From Mycobacterium parmense (lineage in GTDB: Bacteria; Actinomycetota; Actinomycetes; Mycobacteriales; Mycobacteriaceae), in the NCBI RefSeq assembly GCF_010730575.1, contig NZ_AP022614.1, positions 5,642,001 through 5,706,000 on the forward strand: a stretch of 64,000 nt of DNA. Reading direction: 5' to 3'. A program made the translations under genes and the position numbers. Below are positions 33,083 through 41,866 of the stretch, piece after piece. The notes below the pieces were generated by a model. It saw only the letters and a list, made by a program, of their open reading frames with translations. It did not search any database and was not told the DNA's origin. The first letter of the stretch is position 1. The number at the start of each line of letters is the position of its first letter.

Positions 33083-33865
33083 TCATCGAATGCGCGGTTT
33101 CTTCTTGTTGTTCAACGAGTCCGGGGTGGCCCCGGCGTTGCCAAGGTCGGTGAAGAACTTGCCGTGCCGGGCGGCGACGCTGGGGGTTAGATCACGGGCC
33201 TCCCACATCGCGCGCACGGTGCCTTGAATACCATTCGGTCGGCGGGCGGCGATTTCAGCGGCTAGTTCGAAAGCACGGACGCGTAGTTGATCGTCCGGGA
33301 CCACCTCGGTTACCAGCCCGATGCGCAGAGCGGTCTGCGCCGACATCCGCTCCTCGCTGCCGAGCAGTGCCCAGCGCATCACCTCGCCGTACGGCACGCC
33401 GAGAGCCAGCATGCCCATCGGCTCCAACGCCGAGACGATGCCCGCGTTGGCATGGGGGTCGAAGAACGTAGCCGTCTCGCTGCAGATCGAGAAGTCGCAC
33501 TCGTTGACGAAGTACATGGCACCGCCGGCCACGATCCCATGCAGTGCCGCGATGACCGGCTTCCACACCCTGTGTGCCTTCGGCCCCAGTAGTTCGCCCG
33601 GATCCTCCTGGTTGAAGATCGGTCGGTGCTTCCACCAAGTGCCTTCGGTCACGTCGATGCCGGTGCAGAAGGCACGTTCGCCGTTGGCGCACAGCACTGC
33701 GACCCGGATGTTCTCGTCGTCGCGGATTCGGGCCCAGACTGTTCCGAGTTCGGCGGCCATCTGTTCGGTGAAGCTGTTCATTTTCCCGGGCCGGTTGAGC
33801 GCAACGGTGGCGACGTGGTCGGTGACCTGGAATTCAATAGTGGCAAGGTCGGTCTGCTCGATCAC
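33083..33865 (-). CDS. crotonase-family enoyl-CoA hydratase/isomerase
   Basis: 260 residues; the start overlaps the CoA ligase stop (33862-33865). Oxyanion region AFCTGIDVTEGTWW and VAGGAMYFVNECD are visible. At the first hydratase Glu position there is Ala/Met, and the second active-site segment reads FFDPHANAGIVSALEP, unlike standard hydratases. A specialised lyase, isomerase or hydratase role is therefore possible. The palindrome at 33925 lies about 60 bases upstream. Confidence 0.88.
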   Translation of the reverse strand: MIEQTDLATIEFQVTDHVATVALNRPGKMNSFTEQMAAELGTVWARIRDDENIRVAVLCANGERAFCTGIDVTEGTWWKHRPIFNQEDPGELLGPKAHRVWKPVIAALHGIVAGGAMYFVNECDFSICSETATFFDPHANAGIVSALEPMGMLALGVPYGEVMRWALLGSEERMSAQTALRIGLVTEVVPDDQLRVRAFELAAEIAARRPNGIQGTVRAMWEARDLTPSVAARHGKFFTDLGNAGATPDSLNNKKKPRIR

Positions 33866-35472
33866 GGGCGCTCCTCGGTCGATCCGGTCGGTACCGGCAT
33901 CTTCGCATCTGACGCGCCGACATGGCTAACCTGGTTAGCGATCTCGCGTTTGAGGATTTTGCCCGCGGGGCCCAACGGGAACTCACGCCAGAACACGAAT
34001 CGGCGCGGCTGCTTGTAACCGGCCAATTCGGCGCGGCACAGCGCAGCCAGTTCCGCAGTCAGCGCGTCCTGATTGCCGACGTGGGATTTCGGAATCACCG
34101 CGGCGACCGGCGTCTCACCCCACTCAGGGTCAGGCACCCCGACCACCGCAACCATGTCGACATCGGAATGCTGCGCGATCACCCGCTCGATCTCTGCCGG
34201 ATAGACATTGAAGCCGCCGGAGATGATCAGATCGGTCTTGCGACCGGTGATGTGCAGGTAGCCCTCCTCGTCGAGATAGCCCAAGTCACCGCTGCGTAAC
34301 CCGTCGGGCCGGAACGTCTCCGCCGTCTGTTCGGGTCGGTTCCAGTAGCCGATCGCGTTGGCGGGGCTGGTGATCACGATTTCGCCGACATCCCCGGGTG
34401 CGGCATCTGCGCCGTCGACGCCGATGACGCGGATCACGCACATCGGGGTTTCCCGCCCGCACGAGGTTGCGATCGACGTCTTGCCGGCGACAATGTCGCG
34501 ATGATCCTGCGGGGTGAGAATTGTTGCCTGTCCGCCGCATTCGGTCAGCCCGTAGCGCTGCTGCAGGTCGCAGCCGAGCAGGTCCATCGCTTTGCGTGCC
34601 AGCCCGGGCGGCACGGGGGCCGACCCGTAGGAGATCCGCCGCAAGCTCGACATGTCGCGCGGCGGCCCCTCTTCCAGGATCGCCAGCGTCCGGTGCAGCA
34701 TTGTCGGGATGAACGTCGTGAAGGTGATGGCGCTGCGCTCGATCTCGTCGATCACCGCCTGCGGGTCGAATTTCTGATGGATCACCATGGTCTGGCCGAG
34801 ATAGAGCCATGACACCGTGCGCACCATGCCGCCCGCGGTGAAGAACGGCGTGGTCGCCAGCATCACATCCGAGCGGTTGGCCTCGGTGACAAGATTCGTG
34901 TCCGCCGCCTGGTAGAGCAGGGCCCGGTGAGTGTGCATCACGCCCTTGGCGCGACCGGTGGTACCGCTGGTGTACAGGATGACCGCGACGTCGTCCGGCG
35001 TGATGTCGCGGCGCTCGGCGCCGGGCTGCGCGTGCGCCAGCGCAGTGTCGTAGTCGGTGACTAGTTCGCTTGTGCCGAGTGCTGAGCTGGCGCCCACCCC
35101 CACTATCAGTCCCAACTCGGTTAATTCGCCGAGGAACTTCTCGAGGTGATCGGCGTGAATGATCACCGCTCGTGCGCCGGAGTCGTCGCGCACGTGGGCG
35201 ACTTCGTCGGGAGCCAGCCTGATGTTCACCGGCACCGCGATCAGCCCGGACTTGGCCAGGCCGAACGAGATCTCAGGCCATTCGATGCAGTTGCGGGCGA
35301 TCACCATCACCCGGTCGCCCGGTACCAGCCCGCGTCCGATCAGGAAGGCGGCGAGCCGCCGGGCTCTGTCGTCGACCTGCGACCAGGTAAGCGCCCGGTC
35401 GGCATCGACCAGCGCACGCTTGTCGGGGTAGCGGCGCGCGTTGTTGGTTGCGATGTCACCGATGAGCATCAA
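33862..35472 (-). CDS. AMP-forming CoA ligase (IpfF-like position)
   Basis: 536 residues, complete. Motifs: ILYTSGTTGRAKGVMHTH, RYGLTECGGQATILT, GLRSGDLGYLDEEGYLHITG, RKTDLIISGGFNVYPAEIE, and catalytic lysine in PLGPAGKILKREI. It follows the Rieske beta gene by 13 bases. In sphingomonad ipfABDEF the ligase IpfF makes the aryl-acyl-CoA on which the dioxygenase acts; by gene content this is its counterpart. The extreme C-terminal codons contain a palindromic operator-like sequence (33925-33939). Confidence 0.94.
   Translation of the reverse strand: MMLIGDIATNNARRYPDKRALVDADRALTWSQVDDRARRLAAFLIGRGLVPGDRVMVIARNCIEWPEISFGLAKSGLIAVPVNIRLAPDEVAHVRDDSGARAVIIHADHLEKFLGELTELGLIVGVGASSALGTSELVTDYDTALAHAQPGAERRDITPDDVAVILYTSGTTGRAKGVMHTHRALLYQAADTNLVTEANRSDVMLATTPFFTAGGMVRTVSWLYLGQTMVIHQKFDPQAVIDEIERSAITFTTFIPTMLHRTLAILEEGPPRDMSSLRRISYGSAPVPPGLARKAMDLLGCDLQQRYGLTECGGQATILTPQDHRDIVAGKTSIATSCGRETPMCVIRVIGVDGADAAPGDVGEIVITSPANAIGYWNRPEQTAETFRPDGLRSGDLGYLDEEGYLHITGRKTDLIISGGFNVYPAEIERVIAQHSDVDMVAVVGVPDPEWGETPVAAVIPKSHVGNQDALTAELAALCRAELAGYKQPRRFVFWREFPLGPAGKILKREIANQVSHVGASDAKMPVPTGSTEERP
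33921..33940. promoter_or_regulatory. intragenic perfect palindrome GCTAACC-T-GGTTAGC
   Basis: A 7-1-7 perfect inverted repeat at 33925-33939 preceded by ACATG, matching 15 of 20 positions of the 15167 element. It lies in the last codons of the CoA ligase, about 60 bases before the crotonase start. Could control an internal promoter for the downstream half of the operon, or be a roadblock site. Confidence 0.4.
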
Positions 35473-35485
35473 AGCAAACGGCCCT

Positions 35486-36001
35486 TCAAATCAGGAAAGC
35501 GAGTGTCTCGACCGGTCCGCTCGCGTCGATCAGGTGCACGATCTTGCGAAGTAGCCGGGGGCCGTCCGGCGACAAGCGAATCGTGTGGATAACCCGGCCG
35601 GCCCAGAAGCGTTGACGTAGACGGTATTCGAATAGAGCGAAGTTGGATTCCACCGTGACGGAGTCGGCGCCCGTTTCCGCCACCTCGCTGTTGGAGACCA
35701 CGCGCCGCATCACCGACGGCGGTGTCTGGGAGTGCCGGTTGCCGGTGTTGAGCTGAGCCACCCGGCTTTTGATCCGCCGCCGGTTGTCGTTGATATAGGC
35801 CAGCGTGGTGCGCGGGTCGTCGCCGGGGTGCATCGGGACGCGGTACTCGACCGTGTCGTCGTCATCGGCCCACAGCGCTTCCCACTCCGAGTAGCGGCCC
35901 TCGTCGGCCAGCCGCGCCTCCAGATACAGAAACGACAGGATCTCGGGGTCCGGCAGCGGGCGCAGCGCGGGACGAGCCTGGGGTTCGGCGTTGACGGTCA
36001 T
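35486..36001 (-). CDS. ring-hydroxylating dioxygenase beta subunit
   Basis: 171 residues from ATG 36001, overlapping the alpha stop by four bases; a longer reading to 36139 would cover the alpha gene. The NTF2-like beta fold is recognisable from LYLEARLADEGRYSEWEALWADD, MRRVVSNSEV and FALFEYRLRQRFWAGRVIHTIR. Beta subunits give structure to the alpha3beta3 hexamer. Pairs with the alpha subunit at 35998. Confidence 0.93.
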   Translation of the reverse strand: MTVNAEPQARPALRPLPDPEILSFLYLEARLADEGRYSEWEALWADDDDTVEYRVPMHPGDDPRTTLAYINDNRRRIKSRVAQLNTGNRHSQTPPSVMRRVVSNSEVAETGADSVTVESNFALFEYRLRQRFWAGRVIHTIRLSPDGPRLLRKIVHLIDASGPVETLAFLI

Positions 36002-37293
36002 GCTCCGGCCATTCCGCCGACGACCGCGGCCCAGTGTGAGTAGAAACCGCGCTGGGGAGTCTCGGCGCTCTTGTCCCGGTTGATGATGCCCGTCGTGTCG
36101 TCGACATCGCTTTCCATACCGCGGGCCAGCATCAGCCACTCCGGCAGCTCGGCAGCGAGCCCTGCCTGGTTGCGCATCCCGATCTCTCCGTCGTCGGCGA
36201 TCAAGAACCCCGCAGGACCCATCGCCCCCTCGGAACGGCGCAGCGTGCGCTCGTTCAACGCATCCTGGCCGGGTATCAGGACCGCGGTGGTATAGGCGAT
36301 GGTGCGGTCGGGCGCCTGCGGTTCGACGAACATAACGTTCATCTCGGCCAGGAAGAGGTTGGGCCAGATCAGTGTGTGTGGTGGGCCGACGACCAGTGCA
36401 TCGTGCGCCTGCTCGGGACCGTACGCACCCTCGAGTGCCTGGACGTAGTCGGCGAGCTTGGCTCGCGGGATCCGGCCGTACCAGACGAATTCCTCGTCAA
36501 GCTTGTGGTATTCGTCGCTGTAGTCGATCTCGGAATGACCGTTGCCGAGGTCGCGGACCAGCACATCGACCTTGGTCGGGACATGCGACACTTTGGCGGG
36601 CTTGATCGCGTCGTACACCGAGGCATGGGTGAACAGCGCGTGGTAGCCGTCGACGTTGTTCTCCACCACCATCTTCCAGTTGGCGTGGTGCAAGTGCTTC
36701 ATCCAGTTGGCCCGCAGGTCGATCTCGCGGGTGGGGGACAGGTTCAGCAGACGGTCGATGGCGCGTGTCGCCTTGCCAAGGTGCTCGGCTAACGAGATAC
36801 CGGCTGGCGCCAGTGATGCGAAGACGAATCCGCCGTAGCTGTCGACCCGAGGCGCTTGGGCAAGGCCCAGCTCGGAACGCACCCTGTTGAACTCCTCGCC
36901 GTAGCCCTCACGCATCGGAACACCCTGCAGCGCGCCGGTGTTGCCGAATGTCCAGCCGTGATACGGGCACCGGAACGAGTTGGCGTTGCCCTTCTCGGCG
37001 TTGCACAGCTTGTTGGCACGGTGAGTGCAGCGGTTGAGCATCACGCGAACCACGCCATCCTTACCGCGTGCGACGACGACCGGGTCGTGGCCGATCATTC
37101 GGGTCAGGTAGTCACCCGGCTCGCTGACCTCGCTCTCGTGGGCGACGTAGACCCATCCGGTCTTGAAGATAGTGTCCATTTCGCGGCGGAAGATCTCGGC
37201 GGACGTGTACACGGTCCCGTGCACGCGGTCGCTGCGGACGACGGTCCTGACGTCGAAGTGTTTTGTCGCAAGGTCAGATTCAAGTGTCGTCAC
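35998..37293 (-). CDS. Rieske ring-hydroxylating dioxygenase alpha subunit
   Basis: 431 residues. Rieske 2Fe-2S ligands C89-x-H91 (NRCTHR) and C109-x2-H112 (RCPYHGWTF), 17 residues apart; mononuclear iron ligands D215/H218/H223 region in NNVDGYHALFTH, and D367 or D368 in ADDGE as the acidic ligand. It adds O2 across an aromatic ring to give a cis-dihydrodiol. No dedicated Rieske ferredoxin or reductase is nearby. Start and stop overlap DUF35 and beta genes by four bases each. By gene set it corresponds to IpfA, whose substrate is an aryl-acyl-CoA; substrate here is inferred. Confidence 0.95.
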   Translation of the reverse strand: MTTLESDLATKHFDVRTVVRSDRVHGTVYTSAEIFRREMDTIFKTGWVYVAHESEVSEPGDYLTRMIGHDPVVVARGKDGVVRVMLNRCTHRANKLCNAEKGNANSFRCPYHGWTFGNTGALQGVPMREGYGEEFNRVRSELGLAQAPRVDSYGGFVFASLAPAGISLAEHLGKATRAIDRLLNLSPTREIDLRANWMKHLHHANWKMVVENNVDGYHALFTHASVYDAIKPAKVSHVPTKVDVLVRDLGNGHSEIDYSDEYHKLDEEFVWYGRIPRAKLADYVQALEGAYGPEQAHDALVVGPPHTLIWPNLFLAEMNVMFVEPQAPDRTIAYTTAVLIPGQDALNERTLRRSEGAMGPAGFLIADDGEIGMRNQAGLAAELPEWLMLARGMESDVDDTTGIINRDKSAETPQRGFYSHWAAVVGGMAGA

Positions 37294-37730
37294 TGGTCCT
37301 CCAGGATGTCGATGGCCGGGATGGCGATGTCGCCGAGGTGGCGGAAACCGATGCGGACCGCCGTGCCGATGGGCGGTGCGGTGTCCGCTGGTTGCACGGT
37401 CGTCATCACAATCCGGTGCCCACTCGTCAGCTCGACGTCGACGATGGGGTAGGGCGCCACGCCGCGCACCAGGCCCGCCTCACGCCGGTGCATGAGCGTC
37501 GCAGCGTGTACGGTCCCGCGTAAATCAACTGTGCGCCAGTCTTGTTCGGCGTTCCCGCATTGGTCGCAGACTTCTTGATCGAGCTCGAGTGGCAGGGCGC
37601 AAGCCGCGCAGAACGGCAATGCGAGCTCATTGCGTGCGGCCGCTCGATACAGCGGCGCCAGCATGTCGTCATCTGCGGCGGGGGCCAGTGCGCTGACCAG
37701 CAGCCAGTCCTCGACCGCGGTGGCGGTCAT
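37290..37730 (-). CDS. DUF35 zinc-ribbon/OB-fold protein (IpfE-like position)
   Basis: 146 residues with the full zinc ribbon C41-x2-C44 and C55-x2-C58 (PFCAACALPLELDQEVCDQC), followed by the OB fold (GTVHAATLMHRREAGLVRG, PYPIVDVELTSGHRIVM). The start overlaps the Ltp stop by four bases, so the two proteins are likely made in equal amounts as a complex. DUF35 partners position the CoA substrate for the Ltp aldolase. Confidence 0.92.
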   Translation of the reverse strand: MTATAVEDWLLVSALAPAADDDMLAPLYRAAARNELALPFCAACALPLELDQEVCDQCGNAEQDWRTVDLRGTVHAATLMHRREAGLVRGVAPYPIVDVELTSGHRIVMTTVQPADTAPPIGTAVRIGFRHLGDIAIPAIDILEDQ

Positions 37731-38878
37731 GCCGCACGCTCCAGCACCAACGCGGCATGGTGGTCCATTCGGCCGCCGATACCGCCGACCAGTGCCACCG
37801 TGGCCCCGGGAACCTGACGTTGCCCGCCGGTGCCACGCAGCTGAATCATCGCCTCCGCCAACGGCGTCATGCCCTGCAGGTAGAAACCGGACAGCTGACC
37901 ACCGCCGGTGTTGATCGGTAGCGTGCCGCCCGGCGCGGAGTGGCCGTCACGCATGAACGCACCCGCCGGAACGTCACCGGTGAGCCGGTACTCGTCGAGC
38001 AACACCAGGGTGACAATCGAGAACGGGTCGTACAGTTCGGCGACGTGCAGGTCTGATCGGGCCATGCCGGCTTGGTCGAGCGCGTCCTGCACCGCGCGGC
38101 CACCGCCACCGAACCACGACTCGGCTCCCGCGCGACGGCGCCGCACCGGATGTTCGCGCCCGGTGCCGCGAACCCGCAATCGGGTGCCCCCGACCGAGGG
38201 CCGCCCGGTGAGCACCACGGCGACCGCCCCGTTCACCGGCCGAGCACAGTCGAGCAGTCGAAGTGGTTCGGCAACCATCGGGGAAGAGTCATAGCCTGCG
38301 TCGTCGAGCGGCTCGCGGTTGACCGCGTCGGGATTGCCGCACGCCCATGCCCTCGCCGTGGTGGCCACGGAGCGCAGCGCGTCGGTGCTGGTGCCGGTGA
38401 CATGCAGCCAGCGCTGGGTAAGCAGCGCATACGTCGGGACCGAGCCGAGCAGCCCCGAGGCCCGCTCCAGTCCGCGCACTCCGGTGTTGCCGCCACTGCG
38501 CGCGTAGGTCGAGCCCGCGCCGCGGCCGGCCACCAGGGGCGCGTCGGCGAACACGCACAGTATGGTTGCCGCCTCAGCGGTGACGATCGCGTGGCGCGCG
38601 CGCTGGATCATGGCGATGGTCGTGGCGCCCTTGATCTCGACGTGCTCCAACAGGCGCAGATCCGAGAAGCCGGCCGCGGCGGCGAAGCCGACGCCCAGTC
38701 GTTCCGGCCGAACCCCCTGCGACGAGCCGACCAGGATCCCGTCGATGTCAGCCCGCTCGAGTCCGGCGTCGGCCAACGCGGCAGCGCTCGCCTTGACGGC
38801 CAGCTCGAGCGGCGTTGCGCCGGGACGCAGCGACATCGCGGTCATGCCCAGACCCACCAGGTCGGCGGCGGCGCTCAC
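37727..38878 (-). CDS. Ltp2/IpfD-like thiolase-fold protein, predicted retro-aldolase
   Basis: 383 residues from GTG 38878, which overlaps the stop of the 81-residue gene. No cysteine at the thiolase nucleophile position (HVEIKGATTIAMIQ); Y283 in ELYDPFSIV at the Ltp2 tyrosine position; LPINTGGGQLSGFYLQGM near the C-terminus. In ipfABDEF the corresponding IpfD with IpfE removes the acyl-CoA side chain from the ring-dihydroxylated aryl-acyl-CoA, leaving a catechol. The adjacent Rieske genes make that role the best guess here. Confidence 0.88.
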   Translation of the reverse strand: MSAAADLVGLGMTAMSLRPGATPLELAVKASAAALADAGLERADIDGILVGSSQGVRPERLGVGFAAAAGFSDLRLLEHVEIKGATTIAMIQRARHAIVTAEAATILCVFADAPLVAGRGAGSTYARSGGNTGVRGLERASGLLGSVPTYALLTQRWLHVTGTSTDALRSVATTARAWACGNPDAVNREPLDDAGYDSSPMVAEPLRLLDCARPVNGAVAVVLTGRPSVGGTRLRVRGTGREHPVRRRRAGAESWFGGGGRAVQDALDQAGMARSDLHVAELYDPFSIVTLVLLDEYRLTGDVPAGAFMRDGHSAPGGTLPINTGGGQLSGFYLQGMTPLAEAMIQLRGTGGQRQVPGATVALVGGIGGRMDHHAALVLERAA

Positions 38879-39120
38879 GGCCGCTCCGTTGACCGGCGAT
38901 CGCCGCGGTAGTTGCCCACTCTGATCCACTCCTCGCGGTCTTCGGCGGTGGCCATGGTGAAGCTGGCCAGCTCCAAGGGGCACAAGAAGACCTGCTCGCC
39001 ACCCTCCAGGTCCTCGACGAGCAGGCGGGGGCCGTTGCCGTTGACGTCCAGCGACAACCGCACGGCCGCGAACTCGTTGACCAGGTCGGCGAGGACGCGG
39101 CGTCCGGCCGGAGTGTTCAC
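38875..39120 (-). CDS. 81-residue protein of unknown function, first gene of the Rieske operon
   Basis: GTG start at 39120, stop overlapping the Ltp start (GTGA). Begins NTPAGRRVLADLVNEF, contains LSLDVNGNGPRLLVEDLEGGE and FLCPLELASFTMATAEDREEW. No known motif; the alternating strands suggest a small beta-rich protein. Longer in-frame readings beyond 39120 run through the divergent promoter and the opposite hydrolase gene and are rejected. Translational coupling to the Ltp implies a linked role. Confidence 0.68.
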   Translation of the reverse strand: MNTPAGRRVLADLVNEFAAVRLSLDVNGNGPRLLVEDLEGGEQVFLCPLELASFTMATAEDREEWIRVGNYRGDRRSTERP

Positions 39121-39279
39121 CTGCCCAGTATTACCGCATACAAGTGTCAGAATCAATGGAATAGGGCGGAATGGCTCTATGCGTATTACGTGCAGACCGA
39201 GCGGTGTGAGCCATTCCCTACTTGGGAACATAGAGCTTGTGCGACGATGAAGGGCATGCATGGCGACGCCAGCGTTAGA

Positions 39280-39293
39280 TGACATTGATGTCA
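39280..39293. promoter_or_regulatory. TGACAT-TG-ATGTCA palindrome, candidate operator
   Basis: Perfect 6-2-6 inverted repeat in the 195-base gap between the 13-gene leftward operon (39120) and the C-C hydrolase operon (39316), 23 bases before the latter. It shares the TGACA-N4-TGTCA frame with 2122-2135. Good position for coordinate control of both aromatic operons. Confidence 0.5.
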
Positions 39294-39315
39294 GATACGA
39301 AGATCCGAGAAGGTG

Positions 39316-40242
39316 ATGATGAGCCAAGCACCAGCACCGGCCGACGCGGTCGATGTGAGCCGAGTCGACACCGAGAACTACCGCAGCATCTGGATGTACC
39401 TCAAGGAGCTCGAGTTCCGGCAAGGGTTCATTGACATCGGAGTCAATGGAGTCCCCGTCCGTACCCGTTATGCCGAGGCCGGCGGTCCGGGCAAGCCGCA
39501 CGCCATCCTGCTGCACGGCACCGGCGGGCACTGGGAGACGTTCGCGCCCAACCTTGCCGCACTGTCGCAGCACTTCCATTGCGTGGCGATCGACATGGTC
39601 GGCAACGGATTCTCCGGCAAGCCGGACTATGACTATGAGATCGCGGTTTACGTCGAACACGTGCTGGGGGTGATGGACCACTTCGGCATGGCGTCGGCCA
39701 ACTTCATCGCCATGTCGCTGGGCGCGTTCGTGGCGTCCGCGGTCTGTGTCGGCCACCCCGACCGGGTGGGGAAAGTGATCCTGATGTCGCCGGCCGGACG
39801 CGAGGCGTCGGCGTCGAATATGGCGCGCATTCGGGCGGAACGAACCAAAGCGGTCAACGAGCCGACGTGGGCATCGCTGCACGCCGTGTTCGCCCACCTG
39901 ATCGCCGACGAGTCAAATCGGCTGCCCGATCTCATCGGTCTACGTCAGGCGGTCTACCGGCGTGAGGACACCCGCAACACCATCGACCGGCTGCTGATCC
40001 TGCAGGACGAGAAGGTGCGGCAGCGCAACCTGATTCCCGACGAGAAGTGGCGCGGCATCACTGCGCCGGTGATGATCGTGGCCTCGGGCAAGGACCACGG
40101 GGTGTACCAGGACACCGCACGCACCATAGCCGACCTGATCCCGAACTCGGAGGTATTCGAGATGCCCTCGGTGCGGCACTGGCCGCATTTCGAGGACCCT
40201 GAGGCGTTCAACGCCGCGGCGATCGAGTTCCTCACGCGATGA
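39316..40242 (+). CDS. alpha/beta hydrolase, meta-cleavage C-C hydrolase-like
   Basis: About 308 residues; two adjacent ATGs (39316, 39319) follow GAGAAGG. Triad: S134 in [12 protein letters not shown]260 in ASGKDHG, H288 in [10 protein letters not shown]; oxyanion region [19 protein letters not shown] and [13 protein letters not shown] resemble MhpC/BphD/HsaD meta-cleavage product hydrolases. Its stop overlaps the start of an HpaH-like hydratase, the next enzyme in meta-cleavage pathways, which supports the call. It would hydrolyse a vinylogous 1,5-diketone to a 2-hydroxydienoate plus a carboxylic acid. Confidence 0.87.
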   Translation: MMSQAPAPADAVDVSRVDTENYRSIWMYLKELEFRQGFIDIGVNGVPVRTRYAEAGGPGKPHAILLHGTGGHWETFAPNLAALSQHFHCVAIDMVGNGFSGKPDYDYEIAVYVEHVLGVMDHFGMASANFIAMSLGAFVASAVCVGHPDRVGKVILMSPAGREASASNMARIRAERTKAVNEPTWASLHAVFAHLIADESNRLPDLIGLRQAVYRREDTRNTIDRLLILQDEKVRQRNLIPDEKWRGITAPVMIVASGKDHGVYQDTARTIADLIPNSEVFEMPSVRHWPHFEDPEAFNAAAIEFLTR

Positions 40243-41060
40243 GCAGACCCGCCGAGGTCGAGCTCGCCGACATTGCCCGGCGGCTCTACGAGGCCGAGCA
40301 GACCCGCACGCCTATCCGGCAATTGTCACTCGACTATCCCGACATGACCATCGAGGACGCCTACGCGGTGCAGCGGGCACTCGTCGCGCTCAAGGTCGCC
40401 GACGGGCGGGAAGTCAAGGGTCGCAAGATCGGTCTGACCTCGAAGGTGATGCAGCGGGCGGTGTCAATCGACGAACCGGATTATGGCGCGCTGTTCGACG
40501 ACATGTTCATCGAGGATGGCGGCCGCATACCGCTGGGCCGTTATATCCGTCCGCGCGTCGAGGTCGAGTTGGCATTCGTATTGGGCGAGCAGCTATCCGG
40601 CCCGGACGTCACGTTGTTCGACGTGCTGCGGGCCACCGAGTTCGTGACTCCCGCATTGGAAATCCTCGACGCCAGGGTGCACATGTCGGACCCCGAAACC
40701 GGTCATCTGCGCACCATCGTCGACACCATCGCCGACAACGCCGCGAACGCCGGTCTGGTCCTGGGCGGGCGGGTGTTCCGCCCGTTGGACGTCGACTTGC
40801 GCTGGGTGGCGGCCCTGCTGCTGCGCAACGGCACCATCGAGGAATCCGGGGTGGCCGCCGCGGTGCTCAACCATCCCGGCAATGGCGTGGCCTGGCTGGC
40901 CAATCGGCTTGCCCCGCACGGTGTTCGGCTGGAACGCGGCGAGGTCATCCTGTCCGGATCGTTCACCAAGCCGGTGTTCGCCGAACCGGGGGACACCTTT
41001 GTCGCCGACTATGGACCGCTGGGCACGGTGTCGCTGACGTTCGATTCGGAGGCATCGTGA
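40239..41060 (+). CDS. hpaH: 2-oxo-hept-3-ene-1,7-dioate hydratase-like (HpaH/HpcG)
   Basis: 273 residues. Close in pattern to enterobacterial HpaH along its whole length: [43 protein letters not shown], and [19 protein letters not shown]. Metal ligands E108 and E110 (RVEVELAF) and E141 are present. The family adds water to 2-hydroxypenta/hepta-dienoates with Mg2+ or Mn2+. Overlaps hydrolase and aldolase genes by four bases each. The natural substrate may be the C5 or C6 dienoate rather than the C7 diacid; the symbol denotes family. Confidence 0.92.
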   Translation: MSRPAEVELADIARRLYEAEQTRTPIRQLSLDYPDMTIEDAYAVQRALVALKVADGREVKGRKIGLTSKVMQRAVSIDEPDYGALFDDMFIEDGGRIPLGRYIRPRVEVELAFVLGEQLSGPDVTLFDVLRATEFVTPALEILDARVHMSDPETGHLRTIVDTIADNAANAGLVLGGRVFRPLDVDLRWVAALLLRNGTIEESGVAAAVLNHPGNGVAWLANRLAPHGVRLERGEVILSGSFTKPVFAEPGDTFVADYGPLGTVSLTFDSEAS

Positions 41061-41821
41061 CGAATCGGTGGACACAGCGCATCGGCGACGGCGACCCGCG
41101 CATCGGCATGTGGGTGGCCTCAGGCAGCGGTTACGTCACCGAAATCTGTGCAGGGTCCGGGATTGACTGGCTGCTGTTGGACCAGGAGCACGCGCCCAAC
41201 GATGTGCGCACCACGCTCGAACAGCTGCAGGTGTTGGCCGGCTACCCAGACGTCGACGTGCTGGTGCGTCCGCCCTCGGCCGACCCGGTGTTCATCAAGC
41301 AGTTGCTCGACATCGGGGCTCAGAACATCATCGTCCCGATGATTGGCGGGCCTGACGAAGCGGCCGCGGCGGTTGCCGCCACCCGCTACCCACCCGAGGG
41401 CATCCGCGGCGTGGGCAGCGCATTGGCCCGGGCATCGCGTTGGAATCGCATTTCTGACTATCTTGTCACCGCAGACGCGACCGTGTCGTTGACCATTCAG
41501 GTAGAGAGTGTGGCCGGCCTGACTCTGCTCGGCGAGATCGCCGACGTCGACGGGGTGGACGCCGTCTTCATCGGACCGGCCGACCTGGCAGCCTCGCTGG
41601 GCAAACTTGGGCAGCCGGAGCATCCAGACGTCGTGAGCACCATCGAAACCGCGCTGGCGACCATCGTGGAACACGGCAAGCGTGCCGGGGTTAATGCGTT
41701 CAGCGAGCCACTGGCGCGCCGCTACATGGCGGCTGGGGCGAGCTTCGTGCTCGTAGGGGCGGATGTGGCACTGCTGGCCCGTGGCACCGAGCAGCTGGCG
41801 GCGAGGTATCGTCGCCAATGA
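41057..41821 (+). CDS. hpaI: class II 2-keto-3-deoxy/4-hydroxy-2-oxo acid aldolase (HpaI/HpcH)
   Basis: 254 residues, HpcH/HpaI metal-dependent pyruvate aldolase. Active-site residues line up with E. coli HpaI: H45 in [12 protein letters not shown]71 in VLVRPP, E150 in QVESVAG, D176 in FIGPADL, and the stretch [18 protein letters not shown] is nearly the same. It splits a 4-hydroxy-2-oxo acid into pyruvate and an aldehyde. Directly follows HpaH. The aldehyde dehydrogenase at 31586 could take its second product. Confidence 0.93.
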   Translation: MTNRWTQRIGDGDPRIGMWVASGSGYVTEICAGSGIDWLLLDQEHAPNDVRTTLEQLQVLAGYPDVDVLVRPPSADPVFIKQLLDIGAQNIIVPMIGGPDEAAAAVAATRYPPEGIRGVGSALARASRWNRISDYLVTADATVSLTIQVESVAGLTLLGEIADVDGVDAVFIGPADLAASLGKLGQPEHPDVVSTIETALATIVEHGKRAGVNAFSEPLARRYMAAGASFVLVGADVALLARGTEQLAARYRRQ

Positions 41822-41866
41822 ACGACGCATTGTTTCTGACTGTCGTGTCACTTAGAATTCCGGATC

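Noticed and set aside
39121..39897. N-terminal extension of the 81-residue gene to 340 residues
   Set aside because: It would run across the divergent promoter and antisense to the C-C hydrolase; the extra residues look like shadow coding.
40239..41821. HsaE/HsaF-type cholesterol ring-degradation genes
   Set aside because: Sequence patterns match HpaH and class II HpaI, and no acetaldehyde dehydrogenase (HsaG/BphJ type) adjoins.
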